From Patiria miniata (Eukaryota; Echinodermata; Asteroidea; Valvatida; Asterinidae), in contig NW_024037047.1 in the NCBI RefSeq assembly GCF_015706575.1, positions 2,484,632 through 2,548,631 of the forward strand: 64,000 nt of DNA, in the 5' to 3' direction. This document shows positions 43,132 to 53,571 of the stretch, in pieces (the first letter of the stretch is position 1; each line of letters begins with the position of its first letter). The notes beneath the pieces are model-generated. The model saw only the letters and a list, made by a program, of their open reading frames with translations, made no database searches and was not told the DNA's origin. The position numbers and the translations under genes were made by a program.

Positions 43132-45086
43132 ATATTTATGGTGTGACCCATTTTTTAAAAAGAAGTCAGTCACTAAGATTTGTCAAAATGCGCAACCGAG
43201 CACATTGCTCGACAATCATTGGCTGTACACCGACTGCTATAGTGGAAGACAATTAAGTAAAAAGGCACTCCGGCGTACTGAATGCTCGCTGATTGGCCTT
43301 TCACTCACACCACTCTCACCCAAAGTAACCGATCTCCTGGCAGGTGAATACTCCGCTAACTAAGCAATGAAAACAGTTACTTTGCTTAGAGACAGGCCGA
43401 CTTTTCACGGCCTTTGTCCGACTGTTTATACTCCGTCATTCCCGGCTGTGGTTTAAGAGTCACAAAAAAGGAAGCAGTTTTCTCTTACTCTTAGGAGCAT
43501 GTTTGTCTTGTTTGGGAAATCCGTTTGGAGTGATAGGGATAAGTCTTTTTGAGATGGAGCGAGACAATAGACTAACATTACCCTACTCCAGTTTTAGTAA
43601 TCATACCCTAGTCGTCAGCTAGCTCATAACCCATTATTTGCGTTGTACGCGTGTAGGACGCGAGAATCTACGCACCATCACCCATCAGTTGGAGTACAGT
43701 CCCAAACTCGAAGCGGAGAACTTCTGGCAACACGTCCTTTTCTCGAATGGAAATTGCATGTAAAATCCCACTTTGATAAGATCAGAATCGTGTATCCGTG
43801 AAAAGAGGGGTTAAACCGCTTTCACATAAAATAAACACACAGACTGGAACTTGTTTCGTTGCAGTGCAAAATTATTCCCGGACTCTGAAATTTGTTCCTG
43901 CGATCAACATTGTTCCCAAGTGACTCTAGCAAGTGCAAATTGTCAAGGAAAGCTTTTTGACATGCTCATTGCTTCAAAATGCGCATCGCTTTTGATATCG
44001 GATTTCGTGCGAACCTTCCTTCTACTTCTACTTCTACGTCGATAATTGAAAGTGCGTCCAATGTGTGGACCAGTGTAGACTTAACACGATTTCCATGACG
44101 GTACAAATCTTTATCACTATCTCATAATTTATTTATTTTTTCTTTTATTTCGTTCCCATTCTGGTAGGCCGTTTGTGCTGCATCCTCAGGTCCCTCCACG
44201 GTGCTGTAAACAAACTTGAAAGTCTCCCTCCGTCGGTGCGCAGGAACTGTCTTTCTGGTTAACCTTATACACAGTTTACTTCAGAGTCTCCAAATGTCGA
44301 CTGGAATAATTTCGTCCACGCGATCTCCGCCTGACCACACTGTGACCCATAAAGGTGAGTTTGTTTTCTTCATATCGGGTTGCTTCAAAGGTTACCGCAG
44401 GTTGCTTCAAAGGTTACCGTCAAATGGGGTATCTTTAGCTGAGTTTCTCCTCTAAATATTGCATTTCCAAACATGAAAAGCTGAACATTCTATCCTCTTG
44501 TACATTTTTTTTGCACTTGGACCCTAATCTGTAACCTAGTACAACAAATTAACATGTAGTTCGTTTCTTTGAATAGGATTGGGAGCCTCCTGTCAAGCTG
44601 GCAAAATTTCCCCGTATATTTGAGACAACTCTGGCTGGATATCGGAAATTGAATGAAATTCATATTACTCACAAAATTTGATCAATAATGATATTTAAAA
44701 CCTTTGAAGAACGGAAATAGTCTTTTAGGAAGTGACTTTGATAGAGAGTCAATCTTATCATAGAGGTGTCAGTAATACCCCGCCTTATAATGCAGTTCGG
44801 TGTAATTAGACTTCTGCCAAAGTTATCAAGGGTGTTACTCAACTTTACGGTAGCCGTTTTGGAATCAAAAGTCATAGTCTGCGGCTACGGATTGCCATTG
44901 CAGTGTTTCCAATACAACAATAACCGTAGCCGTTATCGTCCGATTCGTAAACGGTCTAGAAACAGTCTATCCGTAATAAATCTGGATCTTCATTCGAACT
45001 GACGCATACTTTTTCGCCTGTGCAATCTCCGTCCTTTCTTGCCCATTATTTTGTTCATTATTTCTACCAAGCTTGTACCGCTATAT
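43132..45086. other. Unique DNA with one donor-like site
   Basis: At 44,168-44,353 a pyrimidine tract ending CTGGTAG and a downstream CATAAAG|GTGAGT look like exon borders, but all three frames contain a stop between them. At most this is an untranslated exon. No other exon signature is seen. Confidence 0.25.
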
Positions 45087-45089
45087 TTT

Positions 45090-45135
45090 AAACATGGAGC
45101 TATAAAACATTAGAAACATGTATAGCTCCATGTTT
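45090..45135. repeat. Perfect 15-bp-arm hairpin
   Basis: AAACATGGAGCTATA and TATAGCTCCATGTTT flank a 16-base spacer. No larger inverted element is visible around it. Confidence 0.75.
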
Positions 45136-45469
45136 GAAACGAGTTGTAAAATTTCAAATATTTTTTTTTTCAAGGTGGTCGAATTTTTGAGCGGTGTTTT
45201 CTCAAAGGCTTTAATGTTTCCGCATGCAGTCTATACGGTTACTATTATGTTATATTTGTCAGTTGGCTTTTAAAAAAAAATTCAATTATTTTGGACTTAT
45301 TTTATGATTTCCTTTCTAAATTTTACCACCTGCTCCTGTCAAAATGGTTTATCATTGAAAATCTCAATTGGGGAATTTTGCAGAAAGAAACTCGTGAGGT
45401 CTCGCTTCTAAATGAAATGAAAGTACCACTGCAAAATCACCCCTTTAATTAAAAGGTGTCAGTAGTAGA

Positions 45470-45760
45470 CAAAAAGTGACACCATTGTGGCTCATCTGTC
45501 ACCCTAAAGTGTTAATTAACGGATCAGTTACACGTAATTATTACGGTTCGAGAACTGTGTGGTTAACACCGGTAATTGGAACATTAGCCATGATTCCGTG
45601 AACACAATAGACGCCGTGATTTGTTCCATTAGTGAACGCATTGCACACGAAGCGCTGCCAACGCTTCGCGCTAATTAATTCTCATTAGATTAGCCATTGT
45701 TCGAAGCGTGAAATGTCACAAAGGGAGGTAATGGAACAGCCGTCTGGCGTAATTTGACTT
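45470..45760. promoter_or_regulatory. Unique island rich in homeodomain- and SOX-like motifs
   Basis: Contains GTTAATTAAC, CGTAATTATTACG, GCTAATTAATTC, CATTAGATTAG and CCATTGTTCG within 250 bp, with interspersed CpG-rich words and a small palindrome AAGCGCTGCCAACGCTTCGCGC. Such packing of TAATTA and CCATTGT motifs is typical of conserved developmental enhancers. This is the best enhancer candidate in the window. Confidence 0.35.
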
Positions 45761-45886
45761 TTTTTTCTCGCTTTGATTCACGTCTTTAGCAAAAAGAGGG
45801 AATTTCCCCAAACTTTAGCTTATTCTTGTAGATTTTTTTGTTATCTTTTCCATCTTTTGTAGAAGATACTTGTTCCTTTTGTCATC

Positions 45887-46182
45887 TTAACCCTCCTGCT
45901 ATCTAAACAGTCACAGACAGTAAAAAAAAAAAAACAATCAATCATCCTCCATGCCATGCCTTTTACACAGGTTAGTCACCAACAGTAAGTAAGCACTGTG
46001 ATTAGTCAAATTCAGTCAACTTACAAAAGCAGACAAGTGGTAGGCTTAGCTGGCTTATCAATCAACTGCAGTCAAAGCACAGCTGTATCAAGTAACAAAC
46101 AGTCACAGCCAGTCAATCCAACTGTTGAAAACAGTCACTCTGATTGATTTTGACTGAAAGGACAACTTGACAAATTGAATAA
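45887..46182. mobile_element. piggyBac-type MITE, copy 2 (right end missing)
   Basis: Begins TTAACCCTCCTGCTATCTAA and follows copy 1 (11,908) through the CAGTCA-rich interior: GTCACCAACAGTAAG, TAGTCAAATTCAGTCAAC, TATCAATCAACTGCAGTCAA and TTGACTGAAAGGACAAC. The right terminal repeat is absent. About ten CAGTCA/AGTCA words remain. Confidence 0.75.
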
Positions 46183-46404
46183 TGACCCCAGCTGCTGCAG
46201 CGATTGTCAGTCAAAGTAATAACTTGACTTGAAGAACACATTTTATTTCTTGCCATTCCCGTTAATAAATCAAATCATAACTAAGTTCCCTCGGACCTAA
46301 GGAGCAGCCAAAAAAAAAAACCCCAAAACCACCAACCCCCCCCCCCAAAAAAAACCCCTTCTGGCTATTACATCCATGGATTATTAAAGGTAATTACGGA
46401 GCTC

Positions 46405-46632
46405 CAGAGGTGCCATCATAGATGTTGAGATCCTGACATAATCAACCACGGGATGACAACATCTTACACGCAAAATGTTGACATCCTGAGATAATTTATC
46501 ACCGGATGACGACATGTCTTAAGAGAGATGCCAACATCCTCAGACAGATCTATCACACAAAGTAGGATACCGTCATCGTAAGACAATGCATCACTGGATG
46601 ACGACATCCTAAAAGTAGGATGTCGACACAAT
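46405..46632. repeat. Degenerate GGATGACGACATCCT tandem repeat
   Basis: About four to five imperfect units of roughly 50 bp containing CACTGGATGACGACATCCTA, ATGTTGACATCCTGAGATAA and similar. Each unit holds a small dyad (GGATG...CATCC). The right edge runs into a truncated MITE copy. Confidence 0.65.
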
Positions 46633-46950
46633 TTATAGACGTCGGGGAATTGTTAGGTCAAGGAACAGACGAACTGGTTTGCACCCATTCATGGATGTAT
46701 AACTGTTTGCAACGAAAATGTGGACTCACAAAATTAGGGGCAGTATTTGAAAAAAAGTCAGTTTTTTTCCAACGACCGTTGGAAATGGATACATCAATTC
46801 TCCCTTTTTGTTAAAAGTGACTGCACACCAGGTGGCATGATTTCACAGGATACTTGACACTATTATTCACTTACAGTCAAGTAAGGTAATTCATAATAAT
46901 TTGGTACTTATGTTTCTTGATGTTTGCAAATGTTGTATATTACCTTCAAG
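46629..46950 (-). mobile_element. Kolobok/T2-like MITE, copy 9 (left end missing)
   Basis: Reverse-oriented, truncated copy. It starts within the GGGGAATTGTTAGGTCAAGG block and ends GTTGTATATTACCTTCAA, with the TTAA corrupted. The palindrome is reduced to CCAACGACCGTTGG. The adjoining tandem repeat replaces the lost end. Confidence 0.75.
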
Positions 46951-47726
46951 CACAAGCTATACCATTTATTGTAATCTTCGCCGTATTTTCTTTCCCCGCG
47001 CGCGCTAGAAATTACTCCAGCGTAAAGCGGAAAGCATACCATTTATCTGATTCGCCCGTGTTGAATCCTTATCATTTGTATCTGTTGCAGCGCTATCTTT
47101 TCTTCCTCTATAATCATCGATAACTTGTGGTAATATTCTCCCTCTTCGCTTGCTTCTTAACACCTTACGCCAAACATACCCCGTAGAGGAAAAAAACTCC
47201 CTCTCGGAAAAACCGCAAGAAATTAACGCTCACAATCATCGCGATATTATAATTTTAATTCTCCGCGCTTCGGGGGCTGCTGGTTTATTACGGGAGAAGG
47301 TTAAAGGGGCGTGATCACTTGCAGAAAAAGAACGGGGGAAAGGGAAATATCAGCGTTATGACAGACAAGCAGGTAAGGCGTGAAGTGTATTTAAAAATGT
47401 AGGGAGTAATGTCAAGGGACGTTCTTGGTAGAAAAGTATGGCTGTGATATTGAGCAAAGATAATAGACTACACATACTATTGTCTAGCATAGACAGGAGA
47501 ACTTAGTTGGTAAGATGGCCGCTACTTATGTAAATGCACACCTGATGATCTCGGTTATAAACGTATTCCTGAAAGAAACCACGATCGTTAACGTGGATGA
47601 CAACGCTGTGCATTGTGTCATAAAGTTTCGTGAAAGCAAATAAAACAATTGTATCGTTATCGTGGAGACAATCACGAAACACTCTAAGTCGGTCAGATTG
47701 ACCCATAATCTGGATCTTATTGGCGT
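46951..47726. other. Unique DNA with a small GC-rich patch
   Basis: 47,210-47,330 has CpG-rich words (TTCTCCGCGCTTCGGGGGC). AAGATGGCCGC at 47,513 is YY1-like. No supported gene. Confidence 0.3.
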
Positions 47727-48045
47727 AGTACTTTCAGGGTAAAATTTATACTTTCCGTGTCAAAATGACACTTCTTTTGATCAATTGGGTCATTTTGACT
47801 AGGAAACCTTGGCAAAAGTGAAATAGTTTTTGACCCGAGAAAAGTGTCATTTGCTTACTCTGAAAAGTATTAGGCCTAGATAGAGCACGGATTCGGGGAC
47901 AATACTATTCATGGTAAAAATGATACTTTTCTGGGTCAAAATTACACTTCTCTGGATAATTTTCCGGCTAATTTTGACTCGGAAACCTAATTCAAAATTG
48001 TCATTTTTGTGACCCTGAAAAGTATCACACCTAATACAACCCGGG
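47727..48045. repeat. GTGTCA/GACCCG complex repeat, copy 2
   Basis: Mixture of TCAAAATGACACTTC, GTGTCATTTGC, TGACCCGAGAAAAG and ACCCGGGACTTT words. It is composed of two similar halves of about 150 bp (47,727-47,878 and 47,900-48,045). Related to 24,420 and to the flank of the 32,633 minisatellite. Confidence 0.6.
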
Positions 48046-48269
48046 ACTTTTTTTATAAAGTATAAAAAATATCGCAAATCCCAACGGTTTTGTATTAAAT
48101 CAAAACGTGACGATATTCATGAAACGTCGATCTGATTACGAATGTAACAATTTAGATTAAAAATTCATTTGATAAGACTCGGGAAAGAAATTCCTTGAAG
48201 TGGTTCATCGTACGTGAAACTTGCTCTGAGTTTAGATCCCTGAACATGACGATACCGCCCCTTTAAGCA

Positions 48270-48450
48270 GTTGTTAGATTCGTGTTGATCCTATACAAAG
48301 GCTATGGCAGTTGGCAAATTCACGTTTACCAGGGAGGCTTTAATGCCCAAGTTCCGGATTGTTTAAGGGCATAATTAAAGGCTAACCTTCGCCAAATATT
48401 GCCCTTTTGCCGCTTTAACTGCCCTCAGACATTGTGTCGTAAGCGATTAG
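48270..48450. promoter_or_regulatory. Unique island, possible regulatory element
   Basis: Non-repetitive, moderately GC-rich stretch with CTATACAAAGG (SOX/TCF-like), GGCATAATTAAAGG and TTTAACTGCCCTC words. No coding frame. Confidence 0.2.
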
Positions 48451-48507
48451 GAATGATTATAGACACGAAATGTGTTCTTCAATACTCGATATTTGGGTCA
48501 TTAATTT

Positions 48508-48735
48508 GGGGTCAATTTTGTGTATCCCCGTTACATCTGACATGTATAAGATGTTGCATTTCAGGACATATTCATTAATGCCTTCCTTCTCCAAGAGTGA
48601 TTAAGCAAAGCAAATTATCTGCCAAACAAACACTAAAAAAAAATAGTGTGAAGTCAATTTTAATGATACTTGCATGGCAAATTGCACAGGTCAAGTGTAG
48701 CAGGGACACACACACAATGTTACACTTTTGAACCG
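48508..48735 (+). mobile_element. GGGGTCC-ended MITE, copy 2
   Basis: Aligns with the reverse complement of 42,903-43,131: GGGGTCAATTTTGTGT, TTCTCCAAGAGTGATTA, GCAAAGCAAATTATCTGCC, AAGTCAATTTTAATGATACT, CAGGGACACAC. The right end is eroded (TTTTGAACCGC for TTTTGGACCCC). Confidence 0.65.
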
Positions 48736-50486
48736 CAAATTATGGAATGATCCATTTACAAGTTAAATACGCCAAATTACAACTGATCTCTTAAAATGTA
48801 GCAATATCGACGTTATGTGAGAGGTTGTCTTAGAATCGTTGGTTGATGTAGGCGAATGACATTATTATTTTGAAATGGTAGACTTCTTAATAGAAATTGA
48901 AATAATTTAAATGGTTTGATGATTATTATCAACGTGGTCACGAATTGTTTCACAGCATAACCTAAAACTGAAAAGGGGCTTTTTTTTCGAATTTAACTTT
49001 AAACATTTGTTGTACATTTTCTACTTGACTACCTAATACAATTGCGAAATTTCACTTGTGTCGTTTGACTACAATTTGGAAGTCAAGGTAGAATTGTTAA
49101 TTTGAATCTCTTCTGTAATGCTTGCCAAAAACTGTGTTTATTATATGCACGGCTATTTTGCAGAAACTAATTTTCAATAGTTTGGGGGAATAAAGTACCT
49201 GCGGTGGTGACAAAGCACCTGTGGTAGTTACTAAAATACCGTAGTTCTTTCAGACAGTAAAACACTTTTGACAACAGACATATTTTCTATCCAGGCAAAA
49301 CACACACCCGCTGTCAAGATACATACGAGACAACATCTCCCCATAATAATCCATTGCCTGACAACGAAACTGTCGGCTCTCCACTCAATTTGGCTTGCCC
49401 CAGTCGACCAAAAAAAAAAAAAAATCAAGACTATTTGTACTTCATTTTTTTGTTCCACTCACTCCTCAATTTTGCCCAGAGCCGTCTCACTACCGCTATC
49501 CCTCCATCCACACTGGATATAGCTCGGAGAGATATACATAGAGAGGTAGAGTCGACTGTACAGCTCGCCCCGCCGTGATTAGGCGCATAGGTCTCTAGAT
49601 ATCCTGCCAGTGTTTGTAGAAGTCCCGTATATAACGCTATGGGGTTAATACTCGCAATTGGCTTGTGTGTGTGTGTGGCTGGACCCGGGGCTATGGCGGC
49701 TGTAGTTCAGGCGCACTGTGACTGCACTATTCACTGCACACTGATGCACGTATGCTCTGAGCCTCCCTTGGTGTGTACATGTATACACAACAAGACTACT
49801 AGTGACTTTGTGAATTGTACATGAACCAGTGAATTTAACAGTTTGAATACACAGTTTGTTCTTTTAATTTTAGCCAAAAATGAAATTGTGAAGCTATGAT
49901 AAGCAATATCAACCCACACTCTTGTTTTGAGTGATATTTTTTGTCGTAGAATTCATGTAGAAAAATAAGAACGGTGTGCCAAAAAGGCGTTAATATTTGA
50001 TTTCCTTACGAACGAATTCACAACAATATAAATCATTTCTACTTCTTTTTCTTGCAAAATAAACCACAAATCGAATCAATATATTATAGTGTTTTGACTG
50101 TTAGTCTTTAGGCCTACATGTCTTTTTAAATACCTATTATCTTTTCAGGAAACATGCATTTCATTTCTTCAAAACAAACAAGCTCAAATTGAACGCCAGC
50201 AATGTATAAGCAGTGTAGAATCATTTCTAGTCAATGCATCCACTTAGTTTATTTTCACATATTTTTGAACGTGAATATTTCTTTTGTTTCTGTTGACCGA
50301 AATGTTCTCTTTTTACTAGCTGCTGTAGGCATATGGGCCTTATGCACAAGTAGGCCATTTTGCCGTGTTCCCTGAATGTATGTTCCCTAAATTGTGAACT
50401 GTTGAATGGGATGGTGCCGGACTATTTATTCACTTTATCCTCACTCTCATTTTTTTTTAAATGTGGCTTAAAACAGTAGAGTATGT
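48736..50486. other. Unique DNA without a supported gene
   Basis: Includes an A homopolymer at about 49,410-49,424 and a short GTGTGTGTG run near 49,665. A TAGGCCTA palindrome lies at 50,109. No exon signature. Confidence 0.3.
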
Positions 50487-51012
50487 TTAAAGGGAATATA
50501 CAACATTTGCAAACATCAAAAAATAAAACTATCAAGTTTTTACAAAATACCTTACTAGGATGTTGGTAAATGCCAGTCTAAAGCATCCTGTAAAATTATG
50601 GCACCGGGTGTGAAGTCATTTTCAAGAAAATGGTATTTTTGTATACATTTCCAACGGTGGTCGGCCGACCACCGTTGGAAAAACCTAACTATTTTTCAAC
50701 TACTGCTCCAACTTTACACTTTTTTCAGTCCAAATTTTGTTTGCTATTGGTTACATGTTCATGAACGGGTGCAGGCCAGCTAGACTGGTTCCCTTACCTT
50801 ACAATTTTCTGGCATCTTTAAATTGATCCATTTTATCTTTAGTGGAGTCAAGGAACCAGACTACTTGAACATTTTTTCTTGGTTTTTCCAGCATTTTCGA
50901 ACACAAAACTTCACACATGTCAGTGTAACAATATTTGATCTATTATACTAACCTCTCAAATAGTTCATTTCTGAAAATTACAGCAAAAGCCAATGATGTA
51001 CATTCCCTTTAA
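50487..51012 (+). mobile_element. Kolobok/T2-like MITE, copy 10
   Basis: Full-length TTAA-bounded copy with ends TTAAAGGGAATATACAAC and TGTACATTCCCTTTAA. Perfect palindrome (half-site CCAACGGTGGTCGG). GGTGG subfamily. Very close to copies 4 and 6, pointing to a recent burst. Confidence 0.88.
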
Positions 51013-52013
51013 TCACACATTTTAAATTATTCATCAGAGCAGACTGGTATCAGTATGTAACGTCATTGCTTTTATTTTGCTACACAAGTTCCAAAAAAAG
51101 AAAGATTTTATCTCACTCCCAATCCAATATGGCCGACTCGTGAATAAGGCCCATACAGTTATTTACTAATTTTTCATTTGCTAAAAGTCAATGATCAAAC
51201 ACTGTACCTACAACAGGTACAGATTTTCCAGACTTTGTACTGAAATCAGACCCTTTTTTGTATGCACTTTTGCATTTGTCATGAACTGTCATGTGCTATT
51301 GACATACACCTCTTGAAACTGAGAAAATTGTAGGACGTTGCATAGACAGTAACACAGAACCAGATCTGACAGACCTTTCATCCAAATTTCAGAGAACCTT
51401 TTTATGAATTGACAATCTCACCACTGTTATTGAAGAACTGATAATATAAACAAAAGCTGTAAACCATCGATTCATGCACTAAGAATTGTAAAGAATAACA
51501 TGTATGTTCATCATCATTTGTTTTATTCTCTTACTTTGGGCAAACAGAGTTGACATAAATGCATTTTATGCTCCACTAACAAAAAGGTGGTATCCGTCTT
51601 ATATATATAACAATGATGTGCCCGTACGGTCAGCATATAGCATACGCACAAGCACCTGCAGATTTATGTCCACAGCGCTATACCCTACTCAACATGGCTA
51701 ACAAATTAATTATGTATTACATTGCATGCGTCATGTCAGGCTGCATTTCTTGATCACGCCTTCTTAAAACTACCCGGTCTTCCAAACGCATCTCATCCGC
51801 ACAGCTTATCATCCGCACAGCTTATCATCTCGCATTGTTTTCCCCGAGAGATCACATAATTATGCTGGTATGTGAATATTTCTTAATTATGCCGCGCGCT
51901 GTTCATACAACTTGGCAGCACGACTGTAGAACGTACTACACTATTCCATTCTTTGTACAATATGTATGGATCACATAGATTATTAACATACATATGACAT
52001 GTCTTACACAAAA
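51013..52013. other. Unique AT-rich DNA
   Basis: Contains a small tandem of CTTATCATCCGCACAG at about 51,790-51,830 and a YY1-like CAATATGGCCG at 51,126. No gene. Confidence 0.35.
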
Positions 52014-52195
52014 TTCGCAGTCATGTAGGCCTACACTATACAAATTGTGTTTAGAGGTTTAACACATTTCTAAACACTTATTTGTACCCACTTTTTTTAT
52101 ACAAAATTTGCATTCATGTACACTGCAAAAATTGTGTGAAGAGGTTAAACACAATTGTCTAAACAATTAACTGTACACACTTTTTTTCACACGTT
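52014..52195. repeat. Two-unit 87-bp tandem repeat
   Basis: Two units of about 87 bp: CGCAGTCATGTAG...ACACTATACAAATTGTGTTTAG... and TGCATTCATGTACACTGC...AAAATTGTGTGAAGAGG. Both end in a CACTTTTTTT tract. TTTAG/CTAAAC words resemble the loose repeat at 3,500-3,720. Confidence 0.65.
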
Positions 52196-52261
52196 TGAAT
52201 CTACGACATGTGTCGATTTGTTGCTGTCAGTGACATGTTTAGGTAATCGTACAAAAACCTG

Positions 52262-53088
52262 TTAAAGGGAATATACATCATTTGCTTTTGCTGTAATTTT
52301 CAGAAATGGATGGAATTGGGGGGTTGGAAATATATAGCAAATATAGTAACACTGACTTTTTTGAGGTTTTGGGTTCGAAAATGCTATAAAAACCAAGAAA
52401 AACAATCATTTTCCTGTAGTCTGGTTCCCTGGCTCCATATAAGAAGAAACAGAGCAGTTTACATACATTGGGGAATTGTAAGGTCAGGGAACCAGTCTAG
52501 CTGGCTTGTACCCGTTCATAGGTGTGTAATCGATTGCAAACAAGTGCGATGGTCAATTGGGGCCAGTATTTGAAAAAAGCCAGTTGCTTTTGCTGTAATT
52601 TTCAGAAATGGATGGAATTGGGGGGTTGGAAATATATAGCAAATATAGTTACACCGACTTTTTTGAGGTTTTGGGTTCGAAAATGCTATAAAAACCAAGG
52701 AAAACAATCATGTTCCTGTAGTCTGGCTCCCTGACTCCATATAAGAAGAAACAGAGCAGTTTACATACATTGGGGAATTGTAAGGTCAGGGAACCAGTCT
52801 AGCTGGCTTGTACCCGTTCATAGGTGTGTAATCGATTGCAAACAAGTGCGATGGTCAATTGGGACCAGTATTTGAAAAAAAGCCAGTTTTTTCAACGCTG
52901 ATCGGCCGACCATCGTTGGAAATTGATACAAAAATACCACTTTTCTTGAAAATGACAGTATACCAGGTGCCATGATTTTACAGGATGCTTTACACTGTCA
53001 TTCACTAACAGTCCAGCAAGGTATTTCAAAATGATTTGGTAGTTTTATTTTTTGATCGATGTTTGCAAATGTTGTATTTTCCCTTTAA
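52262..53088 (-). mobile_element. Kolobok/T2-like MITE, copy 11, with internal 302-bp duplication
   Basis: TTAA-bounded but 827 bp long. The segment from GCTTTTGCTGTAATTTTCAG (52,284) recurs 302 bp later (52,586), duplicating the right third of the element, including the GGGAACCAG stem. The remaining part ends GTTGTATTTTCCCTTTAA. The palindrome is slightly decayed (CAACGCTGATCGG...CATCGTTGG). GCTGG subfamily. The two duplicate units are very similar, so the duplication looks young. Confidence 0.88.
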
Positions 53089-53370
53089 AATTAGTACCAT
53101 CAAGTAGAAAAGGAAATAAAGATGAATATTGTAGTGACACTTTTATGATAGAATTGATAGAACTGATAGAGTTGACGGTACCCACGTTGCTTTTTCTAAT
53201 CACCGAAATAATGTCTGAAGAAACGAACTCCAAATTATGCACTTGTCTTTTTACAATGTGTTCCTGATGCCACTAATGGACTCAATTGTCCATGGCTAAG
53301 ACTCAACATGACTGTAAAAAAAAAAATAGTGAGTACAACATGTGTTGAAATTGTGCGAACAATTTTTAAA

Positions 53371-53571
53371 GTGTGAATGAAAGATATCTCTTAGTGAGTT
53401 GTGTGTTTCCGAGAAGAACCATTAACTCGACGTTTCGAACAGTATGCTCTGCTCGTCATCAGGACACTGGTTCTGCTCAGAATCACACAACTCACTTATA
53501 AAAGATATCTTTCATTCACATGGTGGTACCGCAAACCTCCCATTCATTGATCATGTCCACCATGCAAACCC
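53371..53571. mobile_element. GACGTTTCG foldback repeat, copy 3 (both arms)
   Basis: The left arm (GTGTGAATGAAAGATATCTC, GTGAGTTGTGTG, GAGAAGAACCA) and the right arm (TGGTTCTGCTCAGAATCACA, CAACTCAC, AAAGATATCTTTCATTCACA) pair over about 60 bp around the core CTCGACGTTTCGAACAGT...CGTCATCAGGA. The right arm continues into the ATGTCCACCATGCAAACC head seen in copies 1 and 2. It is the most complete copy and shows that the element is a foldback. MITE copy 12 begins immediately after it. Confidence 0.7.

Noticed and set aside
44168-44353. Exon-like segment between a pyrimidine tract with TAG and AAAG|GTGAGT
   Set aside because: All three frames contain stops, so it cannot be an internal coding exon. 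An untranslated exon is possible but unsupported.
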